Origin: CAZCDM01 sp964497475
GTDB lineage: Bacteria; Planctomycetota; Phycisphaerae; SM23-33
Assembly (NCBI GenBank): GCA_964497475.1
Contig: CAZCDM010000002.1
Location: forward strand, 1-38,236
Direction: 5' to 3'
Length of the DNA stretch: 38,236 nucleotides
The notes under the pieces were generated by a model. It saw only the letters and a program-made list of their open reading frames with translations. It was not told the origin of the DNA and searched no databases. Position numbers and translations under genes: made by a program. Within the stretch, counting starts at the first letter, position 1, and each line of letters opens with the position of its first letter. Of the stretch, positions 26,185-33,818 are shown in pieces.

Positions 26185-26940
26185 ATGGCTATCGACGCCG
26201 ACCATCTCGAATCGCTCTACCGGCGGTACACCACGCGGGCCATGGCGGCCGGCGATCCGGTGCGGGTGATGTATCGCTACGCCGACCCGCTGGATCGCGA
26301 GGTGGCCGGGCTGGTGGGCTCGTGTCTGGCTTACGGGCGAGTCGAGCAGGCGATGCTCTCGATCGACCGGGCGCTGGAGGTGCTGGGTGACCGGCCGGCG
26401 GAATACATCGCGCGGACGTCGCGCGGCGAGCTGCGACGCCGGCTGGCGGGGTTTCGACACCGGGTGACCAGCGGGGCCAAGCTGGCTGAGCTGCTGTGCG
26501 GGGCGGCCGGTGCGATTGCGCAGTTCGGCTCGCTGGAAGAGTGCTTCGCCGAGGCGCGGCGCTGTGAGCCGGAGCTGCTGCCGGCGGCGGCTTGGTTCTG
26601 CCACACGCTCGACCCGGAGCGGCGGTGCGATCATCTGCTGGCCAACCCGTCGCGCCGCAGCGCGTGCAAGCGGCTGCATTTGTTCCTGCGGTGGATGGTC
26701 CGGCGCGATGCGGTCGACGTGGGTCACTGGCGGTGCATCGCCCCGGCTGAGCTGCTCATGCCGATCGACACGCACCTGCTGGCCTGGGCACAGCGGCACG
26801 GCGCGACGCAGCGCAAGCAGGCTGACGAAACCACCGCCCGTGAGGTAACCGCAGCCGTTGCGGCGATCTGCCCGGCCGACCCGGTGAAGTACGATTTCTG
26901 CCTCGCCCATGCCGGCATGGATGCCTACCGCGAGCGATAG
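26185..26940 (+). CDS. TIGR02757 (DUF2400) family protein
   Basis: The product is 251 aa. It matches the TIGR02757 family, conserved in many bacteria, whose function is not established. Recognisable segments are the N-terminal LYRRYTTR with DPVRVMYRYADPLDREVAGLVGS, SCLAYGRVEQ, the central RRSACKRLHLFLRWMVRRDAVDVGHW and the IDTHLLAWAQRHG motif. The IDTH stretch and helical pattern recall HhH-GPD DNA glycosylases, so a nucleic-acid role has been a plausible guess, but I see no catalytic signature that proves it. ATG 26185 was chosen because the family begins close to DADHLESLY; the Shine-Dalgarno sequence is weak. The gene stands between ilvC and the permease. Confidence 0.82.
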   Translation: MAIDADHLESLYRRYTTRAMAAGDPVRVMYRYADPLDREVAGLVGSCLAYGRVEQAMLSIDRALEVLGDRPAEYIARTSRGELRRRLAGFRHRVTSGAKLAELLCGAAGAIAQFGSLEECFAEARRCEPELLPAAAWFCHTLDPERRCDHLLANPSRRSACKRLHLFLRWMVRRDAVDVGHWRCIAPAELLMPIDTHLLAWAQRHGATQRKQADETTAREVTAAVAAICPADPVKYDFCLAHAGMDAYRER

Positions 26941-27000
26941 CTCGTCCCGCACGCGGCCGCGAACTTGCAGTCGGGGAACGCTTCGCCCGGCTCGGCCGTA

Positions 27001-27006
27001 TACAAT
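27001..27006 (+). promoter_or_regulatory. Candidate -10 element of the permease gene, probably leaderless
   Basis: TACAAT (5 of 6) ends five bases before the ATG at 27012, which would place the transcription start at the start codon. No good -35 is found at 16-18 bp and no Shine-Dalgarno sequence is present. Confidence 0.45.
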
Positions 27007-27011
27007 GAGAC

Positions 27012-28361
27012 ATGGTCGAATACCTTTTGCAATTTCTGGCCGACTTCTGGTCGGTCCTGATGGAGATGTCGCCCTACCTGCTGCTGGGCTTTGCGGTGGC
27101 CGGGCTGCTGTCGATCGTCCTGTCGCCGAAGCTCATCGAGCGTCACCTCGGCGGGCGGGGCATCGTGCCCTGCATCAAGGCTGCCGCGTTCGGCGTGCCC
27201 CTGCCGCTGTGCTCGTGCGGGGTGATTCCCGTTTCGGCCTCGCTTCGCCGACACGGCGCGGGCAAGGGGGCGACGACATCATTCTTGATCTCGACCCCGC
27301 AGACCGGCGTGGACAGCATCCTGGTGACCTTCAGCCTGCTGGGCGTGGTCTTTGCGATCTTCCGCCCGTTGATTGCCCTGGCCAGTGGCGTTCTGGGCGG
27401 GGTGGTCGTCAGCCGATTCGCCGGCCAATCGTCGGCCGACCCGAGCGACTGCTGTGGCAGCGGCCAGGGCCATGCCGAGGAGCAGGTTCACGGCGAGTCG
27501 TGTTCGGCGGACGATTCCTGCGGCGAGTCCTGTCAGGGCGAGCATGAAGAGGATGCCGGGCCGGGTGGGTTCGTTGCCCGGTTGGTCGACGGGCTGCGAT
27601 ATGGCTTTGGTGAACTGCCGGCCGACATTGGCAAGGCGCTGCTGGTGGGGCTGGTGATCTCGGCGGCGATATCGGCCTTCGTGCCGGAGGGATTCTTCGC
27701 CGAGCATCTCGGCCGGGGCGTGCTGGCGATGGGGGTCATGATGTTGCTGGGCGTGCCGATGTATGTCTGCGCGACGGCGTCGGTGCCGATCGCCGCGGCG
27801 CTGGTGCTTGATGGTGGCGTTACGCCGGGGGCGGCTTTGGTATTTCTGATGACGGGCCCGGCCACCAACGCGGCCACGCTGGCGACGATCTGGCGGGTGA
27901 TGGGCAAACGCACGGCGGTGCTCTACCTGCTGACGGTCATCGGCTGTGCCTTCGCCGGCGGGTTGCTGCTGGATGGCATCTTCGACTGGGGCGGGTACAG
28001 TCCCGGCCGGGCCGTCTCGCAGATGCTGCCGACTTGGCTGAAGTATGGCGGGGCCATCGGCCTGCTGGCCGTGCTCGGCTGGGCGATCATCCGGCCGCTG
28101 TTCAAGCGCAATGAGGCCGACGACTCGGCCGACGGGCTCGACCGCCTCGTGCTGGACGTCGAGGGCATGACCTGTTCGCATTGCAGCCACTCGGTGCAGC
28201 GGGCGTTGCTGGAACAATCGGGCGTCGATGCGGCGCGGGTCGATCTGAAAGGCGGCCGGGCGACAGTGACCGGGGAGGACCTCGATACGGACACATTGAT
28301 CGCCGCGGTGGAATCGCTGGGCTATCAGGCCCGGGCGCGGCAAACCAAAGAGAAGGAGTGA
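27012..28361 (+). CDS. SO_0444-type Cu/Zn efflux permease with C-terminal HMA domain
   Basis: The product is 449 aa. An ArsP/DUF318-like permease of two membrane-helix bundles occupies residues 1-365, with PLCSCGVIP (65-73) in the first half and the family signature MTGPATNAAT (280-289) in the second. A soluble loop at 137-185 is dense in Cys, His and acidic residues (Cys147, 148, 164, 170, 174) and looks metal-binding. Residues 376-442 form a heavy-metal-associated domain with GMTCSHC (Cys388 and Cys391). Proteins of this architecture are named Cu/Zn efflux transporters; the actual substrate here is unproven. The thioredoxin-Tpx gene starts two bases after the stop, so redox and metal functions are cotranscribed. 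Confidence 0.85.
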   Translation: MVEYLLQFLADFWSVLMEMSPYLLLGFAVAGLLSIVLSPKLIERHLGGRGIVPCIKAAAFGVPLPLCSCGVIPVSASLRRHGAGKGATTSFLISTPQTGVDSILVTFSLLGVVFAIFRPLIALASGVLGGVVVSRFAGQSSADPSDCCGSGQGHAEEQVHGESCSADDSCGESCQGEHEEDAGPGGFVARLVDGLRYGFGELPADIGKALLVGLVISAAISAFVPEGFFAEHLGRGVLAMGVMMLLGVPMYVCATASVPIAAALVLDGGVTPGAALVFLMTGPATNAATLATIWRVMGKRTAVLYLLTVIGCAFAGGLLLDGIFDWGGYSPGRAVSQMLPTWLKYGGAIGLLAVLGWAIIRPLFKRNEADDSADGLDRLVLDVEGMTCSHCSHSVQRALLEQSGVDAARVDLKGGRATVTGEDLDTDTLIAAVESLGYQARARQTKEKE

Positions 28362-28363
28362 CG

Positions 28364-29437
28364 ATGCTGACGACACGGATATTGATCGGGGTAGGACTGG
28401 GCTTGGCTGCCGGCGCGATTGGCGGGGCGTTGATGAAGCGCGCCGGCGGGAGTTGCCCGCTGACGTGTAATCCCATCGGCGGCGCGGTGGTCGGTGCGGT
28501 GCTGGGTTGGCTGATCGCCTCGATGATCGGCGGATCCGCCGGCGGGGCCGACGCGCTGGCTCGCATCGAAAGCGAGGAACAGTTCGCCGCCGAGGTCCTT
28601 CAGGCCGACGGGCTGATGGTTGTCGACTTCTATCAGGACGGCTGTCCGCCGTGCAGCCGACTTGCACCGGTGCTCAGCGAGCTGCAGCAGGAGGTTGGCT
28701 CGCGGGTGGGGTTCCGGGCGGTGGATGTGCGGGCCAATGGAGGCCTGGTGGAAAAATATCAGGTGCAGGCAACGCCGACGGTGCTATTATTCCATACAGG
28801 CCAGGTCGTCGGCGGCTGGCGAGGCTATCGGGACAAGGCCGACGCCCGCCGGGCCATCGACGACGCCCTGGCAGAGACGCAACCGAAAACCCAACCCGCA
28901 AAGGACGAACCCATGCAGGAACATTCCGGAGCAGTAACATTCAAAGGTGCCCCCCTGACCCTCCTCGGCCCGGTGCTCAACGTCGGCGACGACGCCCCCG
29001 ATGCGACCGTGATCGACACCGACCTCAACGAGGTTCAGCTGGGCAGCTACCAGGGCAAGACCGTCGTGCTGACCACCGTGCCCTCGCTGGATACGCCCGT
29101 GTGCGACACGATGACGCGCATGTTCAACAAGAAGGCGACCGAGCTGTCGGATGACGTGGTCGTGCTGACGATCAGCATGGATCTGCCCTTCGCCCAGGCG
29201 CGGTGGTGCGGCGCGAACGATATCGAAAACGTCCGGGCCCTCAGCGACCATCGCGATGCAGCCTTCGGCGAGGCTTGGGGCCTGCTGGTCAAGGAGCTTC
29301 GGCTGCTGGCGCGGTCGGTCTGGGTCGTCAACGCCGAGGGTGATATCGTCTACAAGGAACTGGTGACCGAGATTGCCGACGAGCCGCAGTACGACAAGGC
29401 CATCGCGGCGGTCCGCACGCTGGCGGACGCGTCGTGA
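28364..29437 (+). CDS. tpx: Membrane-anchored thioredoxin fused in frame to thiol peroxidase Tpx
   Basis: The product is 357 aa. Residues 1-57 hold two hydrophobic segments around CPLTCNPIGG, resembling small DUF6132-type membrane proteins. Residues 65-170 are a thioredoxin domain with active site CPPC (94-97) and the cis-Pro stretch ATPTV. A Gln/Lys/Pro linker (171-183) leads straight into an atypical 2-Cys peroxiredoxin of the Tpx family (184-357), with peroxidatic Cys247 in TPVCDTMT and resolving Cys282 in WCGAND. No stop separates the halves, so the reductant and peroxidase are one polypeptide. A strong internal ribosome-binding site before Met184 could also give a free 174-aa Tpx. AAGGAG lies just before ATG 28364. 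The stop overlaps the start of dfx (GTGA). Confidence 0.88.
   Translation: MLTTRILIGVGLGLAAGAIGGALMKRAGGSCPLTCNPIGGAVVGAVLGWLIASMIGGSAGGADALARIESEEQFAAEVLQADGLMVVDFYQDGCPPCSRLAPVLSELQQEVGSRVGFRAVDVRANGGLVEKYQVQATPTVLLFHTGQVVGGWRGYRDKADARRAIDDALAETQPKTQPAKDEPMQEHSGAVTFKGAPLTLLGPVLNVGDDAPDATVIDTDLNEVQLGSYQGKTVVLTTVPSLDTPVCDTMTRMFNKKATELSDDVVVLTISMDLPFAQARWCGANDIENVRALSDHRDAAFGEAWGLLVKELRLLARSVWVVNAEGDIVYKELVTEIADEPQYDKAIAAVRTLADAS
28900..28915 (+). promoter_or_regulatory. Internal ribosome-binding site and ATG for a free Tpx
   Basis: AAAGGA (28900-28905) sits seven bases before an in-frame ATG at 28913, exactly where the Tpx domain begins. Translation from here would yield a 174-aa soluble thiol peroxidase in addition to the fusion protein. 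Confidence 0.6.
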
Positions 29438-29808
29438 GCGTTCGAGCGGGCGAGGTATACAAGTGCGGCGTGTGCGGCATTGTGGTTGCCGTGCTCGACG
29501 CCGGCGCGGGCGAGCCGATCTGTTGCGGCCAACCGATGACGTTGCAGCAACCAGGCCGAAGTGGCGAGGCGGACAGTCATCAGCCTGTCATCTCGGCCGG
29601 GCCGGAGGGTGTGTCGGTTGCCGTTGGCCAGCATCCCCACCCGATGCAGGACGATCACTTCATCCAATGGATCGAGCTGACGCGCCGTGACGGCTATGTC
29701 GAACGGGTCGACCTGACACCGGACGACGAGCCGGCGGTGCGGTTTTCGCCCGGGCCTTGCCAGGCTGTCCGCATTTTTTGCAACCGTCATGGGTTGTGGA
29801 TCAACTGA
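29434..29808 (+). CDS. dfx: Desulfoferrodoxin (superoxide reductase, 2Fe type)
   Basis: The product is 124 aa. It reduces superoxide to hydrogen peroxide without making oxygen, a typical defence of anaerobes. The N-terminal desulforedoxin domain has four iron-binding Cys (11, 14, 30, 31). The C-terminal neelaredoxin domain keeps the catalytic-iron ligands His49, His69 in HPHPM, His75, Cys116 and His119 in CNRHGLW. The usual EKHVPV motif, with the substrate-guiding Lys, reads DSHQPV here, so Ser48 replaces that Lys. The GTG start overlaps the preceding stop by four bases. The peroxide it makes could be removed by the adjoining Tpx. Confidence 0.92.
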   Translation: MSVRAGEVYKCGVCGIVVAVLDAGAGEPICCGQPMTLQQPGRSGEADSHQPVISAGPEGVSVAVGQHPHPMQDDHFIQWIELTRRDGYVERVDLTPDDEPAVRFSPGPCQAVRIFCNRHGLWIN

Positions 29809-29811
29809 AAC

Positions 29812-29840
29812 GCGACACGGTCCGATGGGCTGGATATAAT
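29812..29840 (+). promoter_or_regulatory. Promoter of the ferritin-flavodiiron unit
   Basis: GCGACA (29812-29817, 4 of 6) and a perfect TATAAT (29835-29840) are separated by 17 bp, right after the dfx stop. A 5' leader of about 60 nt would precede the ferritin gene. I see no Fur- or PerR-like palindrome. Confidence 0.55.
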
Positions 29841-29906
29841 GTCATGACGCGGCCGATTTCGGCGGCGCATAACACAAAGCTTTCAATCGAACGAAAGGAA
29901 TACACC

Positions 29907-30449
29907 ATGCTGAATGAAAAAATAGAACAGGCGTTCAACGATCAGATCAACGCGGAAACCCACTCGGGCTGGCTGTATTTGCAGATGGCGGCCTGGCTGG
30001 ACGAGAAGAACCTCTCCGGCATGAGCCAGTGGATGGAAGTCCAGGCGCAGGAAGAAACACTCCACGCGATGAAGTTCTTCCGCCACATTCAGGAGCGGGG
30101 CGGGTCGGTCAAGCTCCAAGCGATCGACGCACCCAAGAAGCTCGAGTGGGGCTCGGTCGAAGAGCTCTTCGCCGACGCCCTGGCCCACGAGCAGTACATC
30201 ACCGGGCGGATCAACGATCTGTCCGACCTGGCCGACGAGGTCAAGGACCGCGCCTGCCGCAGCCTGCTGCAGTGGTTCACCGACGAGCAGGTCGAGGAAG
30301 AAGACAACGTCCAGACAAATCTCGATAACGTCAAGCTCGCCGGCGAGCAGGGCCCAGCCCTGATGATGCTCGACCGCGAAATGGCGGGGCGTGTCTTTGC
30401 CTATCCGACCCAGGTGACGGGCACGGGTGAAGAGCCGGCGGCGAACTGA
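29907..30449 (+). CDS. Non-heme ferritin
   Basis: The product is 180 aa, a bacterial ferritin that oxidises Fe2+ and stores iron in a 24-subunit shell. The four-helix bundle carries the ferroxidase residues: Glu17 (INAETHSG), Glu50 and His53 (QEETLHAMKF), Glu95 (AHEQYITG) and the Gln128 region (FTDEQVEEE). The ATG at 29907 has AAAGGA about 7 bases upstream. The frame is open for a further 50 codons upstream, but that stretch crosses the promoter and dfx. Holding iron in ferritin limits Fenton chemistry, in keeping with the neighbouring peroxide and superoxide enzymes. A 40-nt gap leads to the flavoprotein gene. Confidence 0.95.
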   Translation: MLNEKIEQAFNDQINAETHSGWLYLQMAAWLDEKNLSGMSQWMEVQAQEETLHAMKFFRHIQERGGSVKLQAIDAPKKLEWGSVEELFADALAHEQYITGRINDLSDLADEVKDRACRSLLQWFTDEQVEEEDNVQTNLDNVKLAGEQGPALMMLDREMAGRVFAYPTQVTGTGEEPAAN

Positions 30450-30489
30450 ATCATACGAACAGGCCATCACGGCCAACCGGGAGGCGGAT

Positions 30490-31695
30490 GTGAACGGTGC
30501 ATTTCATGCGGTACAGGTAACGGAAAACGTCTACTGGGTCGGCGCGATTGATTGGGCGGTGCGAGATTTTCACGGGTACTCGACCCATCGCGGAACGACG
30601 TACAATGCGTATCTGATTTTGGCTGACAAGGTCACGCTGGTTGATACGGTCAAGGCCGGTTTCTTCGACGAGATGATGGCGCGGATTTCGTCGGTCATCG
30701 ATCCGTCGAAGATCGAGGTGCTGATCTCGAACCATGCCGAGCCGGACCATTCCGGCGAGCTGGCAGAGGCGCTGCGGGTGATCGAGCCGGACGTCGTCTA
30801 CGCCAGCAAGAACGGCCAGAAGGCGCTCGACGCGCATTACGGCCTGGGTGATCAAATCACGCCCGTCGAGGATGGCCAGAGCGTGGACCTCGGTAGCGAG
30901 AGCGTCGTCTTCGCCGAGACACGCATGTGTCACTGGCCGGACAGCATGGTAAGCTACCTGCCGGCTCAGAAGCTGCTGTTCAGCCAGGACGCCTTCGGCA
31001 TGCACCTGGCCTGCTACGAGCGGTTCGCCGATCAGGTCGACCTCGGCGTGCTGCACTTCGAGGCGGAGAAATACTACGCCAACATCCTCATGCCGCTGGA
31101 CGGCTTCGTCTCCAAGGCGCTGGAGAAGCTCACCGCGGCCGGGTGGGAGATGAACATTCTCTGCCCGGACCACGGCCCGATCTGGCGGGCCGAGCCGGGC
31201 AAGATCATCGGCTGGTATGCGGGCTGGGCGGCAGGGACGCGGACGGACAAGGCCATCGTGCTGTACGATACGATGTGGAAGAGTACCGAGAAGATGGCCC
31301 GCGCGGTGGGCGAGGGCCTCGGTGCCGGCGGAGCCCGGCCGACGCTCATGCCGCTGTCCGGCACGCATCGCAGCGACGTAGCCACGCGGCTGCTGGAGGC
31401 TGGGGCGCTGCTGGTTGGTGCCCCGACGCTGAATAACGAGATATTCCCCCGCATTGCCGACGTGCTGACCTACATCAAGGGCCTTCGGCCCGAGGGGCTC
31501 ATCGGAGCGGCGTTCGGGTCGTTCGGCTGGAGCGGCGAGTCGGTCAAAAAGCTCCAGGAGTTCCTCGGCGAAATGAACGTCGAGATCGTCCACGATTCGC
31601 TCAAGAGTAAGTTCGTGCCAGACGGCGATGTGTACGGCGCGTGCTTCGAGCTGGGCAAGAGCGTAGCAGCCGAGCTGAAATCGCGCGTGGGCTAG
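30490..31695 (+). CDS. fprA: A-type flavoprotein (flavodiiron protein, oxygen/NO reductase)
   Basis: The product is 401 aa. The metallo-beta-lactamase-like domain has diiron ligands His82, Glu84 and Asp86 (NHAEPDHSG), His148 (CHWPDSM), Asp167 (SQDAFG) and His228 (PDHGP). From about residue 254 a flavodoxin domain begins (AIVLYDTMWKSTEKMA), with the FMN-loop segments GAPTLNNE and FGSFGWSGE. It reduces O2 to water or NO to N2O in the cytoplasm. There is no fused rubredoxin, so a separate rubredoxin outside this window is expected as donor. GTG 30490 was chosen because GGGAGG lies 5 bases before it and gives the usual family length. Confidence 0.95.
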   Translation: MNGAFHAVQVTENVYWVGAIDWAVRDFHGYSTHRGTTYNAYLILADKVTLVDTVKAGFFDEMMARISSVIDPSKIEVLISNHAEPDHSGELAEALRVIEPDVVYASKNGQKALDAHYGLGDQITPVEDGQSVDLGSESVVFAETRMCHWPDSMVSYLPAQKLLFSQDAFGMHLACYERFADQVDLGVLHFEAEKYYANILMPLDGFVSKALEKLTAAGWEMNILCPDHGPIWRAEPGKIIGWYAGWAAGTRTDKAIVLYDTMWKSTEKMARAVGEGLGAGGARPTLMPLSGTHRSDVATRLLEAGALLVGAPTLNNEIFPRIADVLTYIKGLRPEGLIGAAFGSFGWSGESVKKLQEFLGEMNVEIVHDSLKSKFVPDGDVYGACFELGKSVAAELKSRVG

Positions 31696-31709
31696 CTGGC
31701 GGTGAGGCA

Positions 31710-31739
31710 TTGCAATGTCCGGCGTGGGCGTCCTACAAT
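31710..31739 (+). promoter_or_regulatory. Promoter of the phasin-ubiB unit
   Basis: TTGCAA (31710-31715) and TACAAT (31734-31739) are 18 bp apart, in the 100-bp gap after fprA, 56 bases before the phasin-like ATG. Confidence 0.55.
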
Positions 31740-31795
31740 ACAGTGCAAGGGCTGGATGGATCGTGTATCAGCCCGCGATCTCAGCAGGAGATGCC

Positions 31796-32107
31796 ATGTT
31801 TGAAGCAATGAACAAGATGATGCTGGCCGGGTTGGGCGTGATGTCGATGTCGCGTGAGAAGGCCGAGTCGATTTTCGATGAATACGTCGCACGCGGCCAG
31901 GCCGAGCGGGAAGGCAAGAGCAGCTTCGTCAAGGAGCTGATGGACTCGGCCGACAAGACGCGGCAGGATCTTGAGAAGCTCGTCAACGAGCAGATGCACA
32001 AGGCCATTGAGTCGACGTCCGTGGCGACCAAGAACGATATTTCGCGCATCGAGCAGCAGCTCCAGGCCATTACGGCGACCCTGGAAAAACTCCAGCAGGA
32101 CGACTGA
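31796..32107 (+). CDS. Phasin-like protein (COG3937-type)
   Basis: The product is 103 aa. A short hydrophobic start (MNKMMLAGLGVMSM) is followed by SREKAESIFDEYVARGQAEREGKS, the pattern of COG3937 'polyhydroxyalkanoate synthesis regulator phasin' proteins. The rest is a long amphipathic coiled coil ending in IEQQLQAITATLEKL. AGGAG precedes the ATG at 31796 by about 5 bases. No PHA synthase is nearby, so a true granule role is doubtful. It lies directly upstream of a UbiB-family gene, with only one base between the stop and the proposed ubiB start. I have seen this pairing described as recurrent, which suggests a shared membrane or lipid-related function. Confidence 0.75.
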   Translation: MFEAMNKMMLAGLGVMSMSREKAESIFDEYVARGQAEREGKSSFVKELMDSADKTRQDLEKLVNEQMHKAIESTSVATKNDISRIEQQLQAITATLEKLQQDD

Positions 32108-32108
32108 G

Positions 32109-33806
32109 TTGGCCCCCTGGCCGCTGCACATCGGGCGTTCGTTCGAGCATGCCCGCCGGTACCGTCACATCATGGCGGTGCTGATGAAGTATGGCTTTTC
32201 GGAGGTGGTCTCGCGACTGCACCGCAGCGTGATCGGCCGATTCGGAAAACGGTCGGTCCCTCGGCGGGTTCGCTCGGCCGACGGCAGCAAGCACACTACG
32301 CCCGAGCGCGTGCGGATGGCGCTGGAAGAGCTCGGCCCGACGTTCATCAAGCTCGGCCAGCTGCTCAGCACCAGGCCCGACCTGATCCCGCCGGAGTACG
32401 TCGAGGAACTCACCAAACTGCAGGACCAGGTTCCGCCGGAGAAGTTCGCCCGCATCAGGGCGGTGCTGGAAGAGGACCTCGGCCAGACCATCGGCGAGGT
32501 GTTCGTCGAGTTTGACGATCAGTGTATTGCCGCCGGCAGCATTGCCCAGGTGCACCGGGCCGTTCTGCCCGGCGGGCGCGTGGTGGTCGTGAAGGTCACT
32601 CGCCCGGGGATTCAGGAGCGTCTCGCCTTTGAGTGCGACATGCTCAAGAGCTTGGCCGACTGGCTGGGCACGGTCAACGATGCCTCGGGCAAGATCGACC
32701 TGCCCCGCATGGCCCGCGAGTTCACCGAGGCCGTCTCGCTGGAAGTCGACATGACCGTCGAGCGACGGAATCTCCAGCAGTTCGGCCGGAATTTTAAGGA
32801 CGATCCGACGGTTCACGTTCCGGAGGTGGTGCCGGAGTTTTGCACCAAGCGGGTGCTGGCCATGGAATACATTGACGGGATCAAGCCTCGCAGCCGCGAG
32901 TCGATGATCGCGGCCGGGCTCGATCCGCAGGTACTGGCCAGCCGCGGGGCCGACTTCGTGCTCAAGCAGATTTTCGAGTATGGGCTGTTTCACTCCGATC
33001 CGCATCCGGGCAATATGTTGATGCTGGATGGAAATATCGTCGTGCCGATCGACTTCGGCCAGGTGGCCCGGCTGCGCAGTGGCGACCGCGAGCTGCTCAG
33101 CGAGCTGGTTCTGGGCATCGTCGACCATGACGTGGATGCGGTTTTGCATGCCTTCCGCACAGCCGAGCTGCTCGACGACGAGACCGATACGCACGAGCTG
33201 GCTGCCGACGCCGAGGAGCTCATCGACCGCTACTACAACCTGCCGCTGGAGGAAATTCCCCTGCGAGAGGTGATCAACGAGATGTTCTCGCTGATCCGCA
33301 AGCACGAGATCAAACCGCCCGCCCAGTTCACGCTGATGCTCAAGAGCCTCATGACCATCGAGACGTTGGCGGTGACACTCGATCCGCAGTTCGATACGAT
33401 CGAAGCCCTCAAGCCATTCGCCCGGCGGTTTCGCCTGCAGCAGCTTGACCCGCGTCAGTACATCGGGCAGATCCGCTCGGCCTTGCGCGAGACGGCACAG
33501 TTTGCCGGGCGGTTCCCTGAAGATGCCCGTGCGATTATCCGCAAGGTCCGCAAAGGCGACTTCCAGCTGCGGGTGCACCACGAGCATCTCGAAGCCCTGG
33601 TCAGCACGCTGGACAAGAGTTCCAACCGCATCAGTTTTGCGGTGATTATCGCAGCTCTGCTGGTGGCCAGCAGTATGCTCACGCCGCAGGAAGGGCTGGT
33701 GCTGGGGTTCATCCCGCTGCAGATTATGGGTGTGGTGGGCTACTGCGTGGCGGCGGTGATGGGCGTCTGGCTACTGATTTCGATTCTTCGCGGCCGCCAT
33801 TTCTAG
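32109..33806 (+). CDS. ubiB: UbiB/ABC1-family atypical kinase
   Basis: The product is 565 aa from a TTG start. Hallmarks are KLGQ (81-84, the KxGQ motif) with LSTRPDLIP, the Ala-rich nucleotide loop AAGSIAQVH (141-149), the lysine Lys162 in VVVKV, EVDMTVERRN, HSDPHPGN (295-302) and DFG (315-317). Two hydrophobic segments at the C-terminus suggest membrane attachment. UbiB/COQ8 proteins support ubiquinone or other isoprenoid lipid metabolism by ATPase activity. I chose TTG 32109 because family homology (LHIGRSFEHARRYRHI) starts there and AGGA precedes it by 8 bases; ATG 32172 would lose that segment. No ubiquinone biosynthesis gene is in the window, so the lipid partner is unknown. It converges on the next gene with a 12-nt gap. 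Confidence 0.9.
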   Translation: MAPWPLHIGRSFEHARRYRHIMAVLMKYGFSEVVSRLHRSVIGRFGKRSVPRRVRSADGSKHTTPERVRMALEELGPTFIKLGQLLSTRPDLIPPEYVEELTKLQDQVPPEKFARIRAVLEEDLGQTIGEVFVEFDDQCIAAGSIAQVHRAVLPGGRVVVVKVTRPGIQERLAFECDMLKSLADWLGTVNDASGKIDLPRMAREFTEAVSLEVDMTVERRNLQQFGRNFKDDPTVHVPEVVPEFCTKRVLAMEYIDGIKPRSRESMIAAGLDPQVLASRGADFVLKQIFEYGLFHSDPHPGNMLMLDGNIVVPIDFGQVARLRSGDRELLSELVLGIVDHDVDAVLHAFRTAELLDDETDTHELAADAEELIDRYYNLPLEEIPLREVINEMFSLIRKHEIKPPAQFTLMLKSLMTIETLAVTLDPQFDTIEALKPFARRFRLQQLDPRQYIGQIRSALRETAQFAGRFPEDARAIIRKVRKGDFQLRVHHEHLEALVSTLDKSSNRISFAVIIAALLVASSMLTPQEGLVLGFIPLQIMGVVGYCVAAVMGVWLLISILRGRHF

Positions 33807-33818
33807 CGGCCTGGACGA

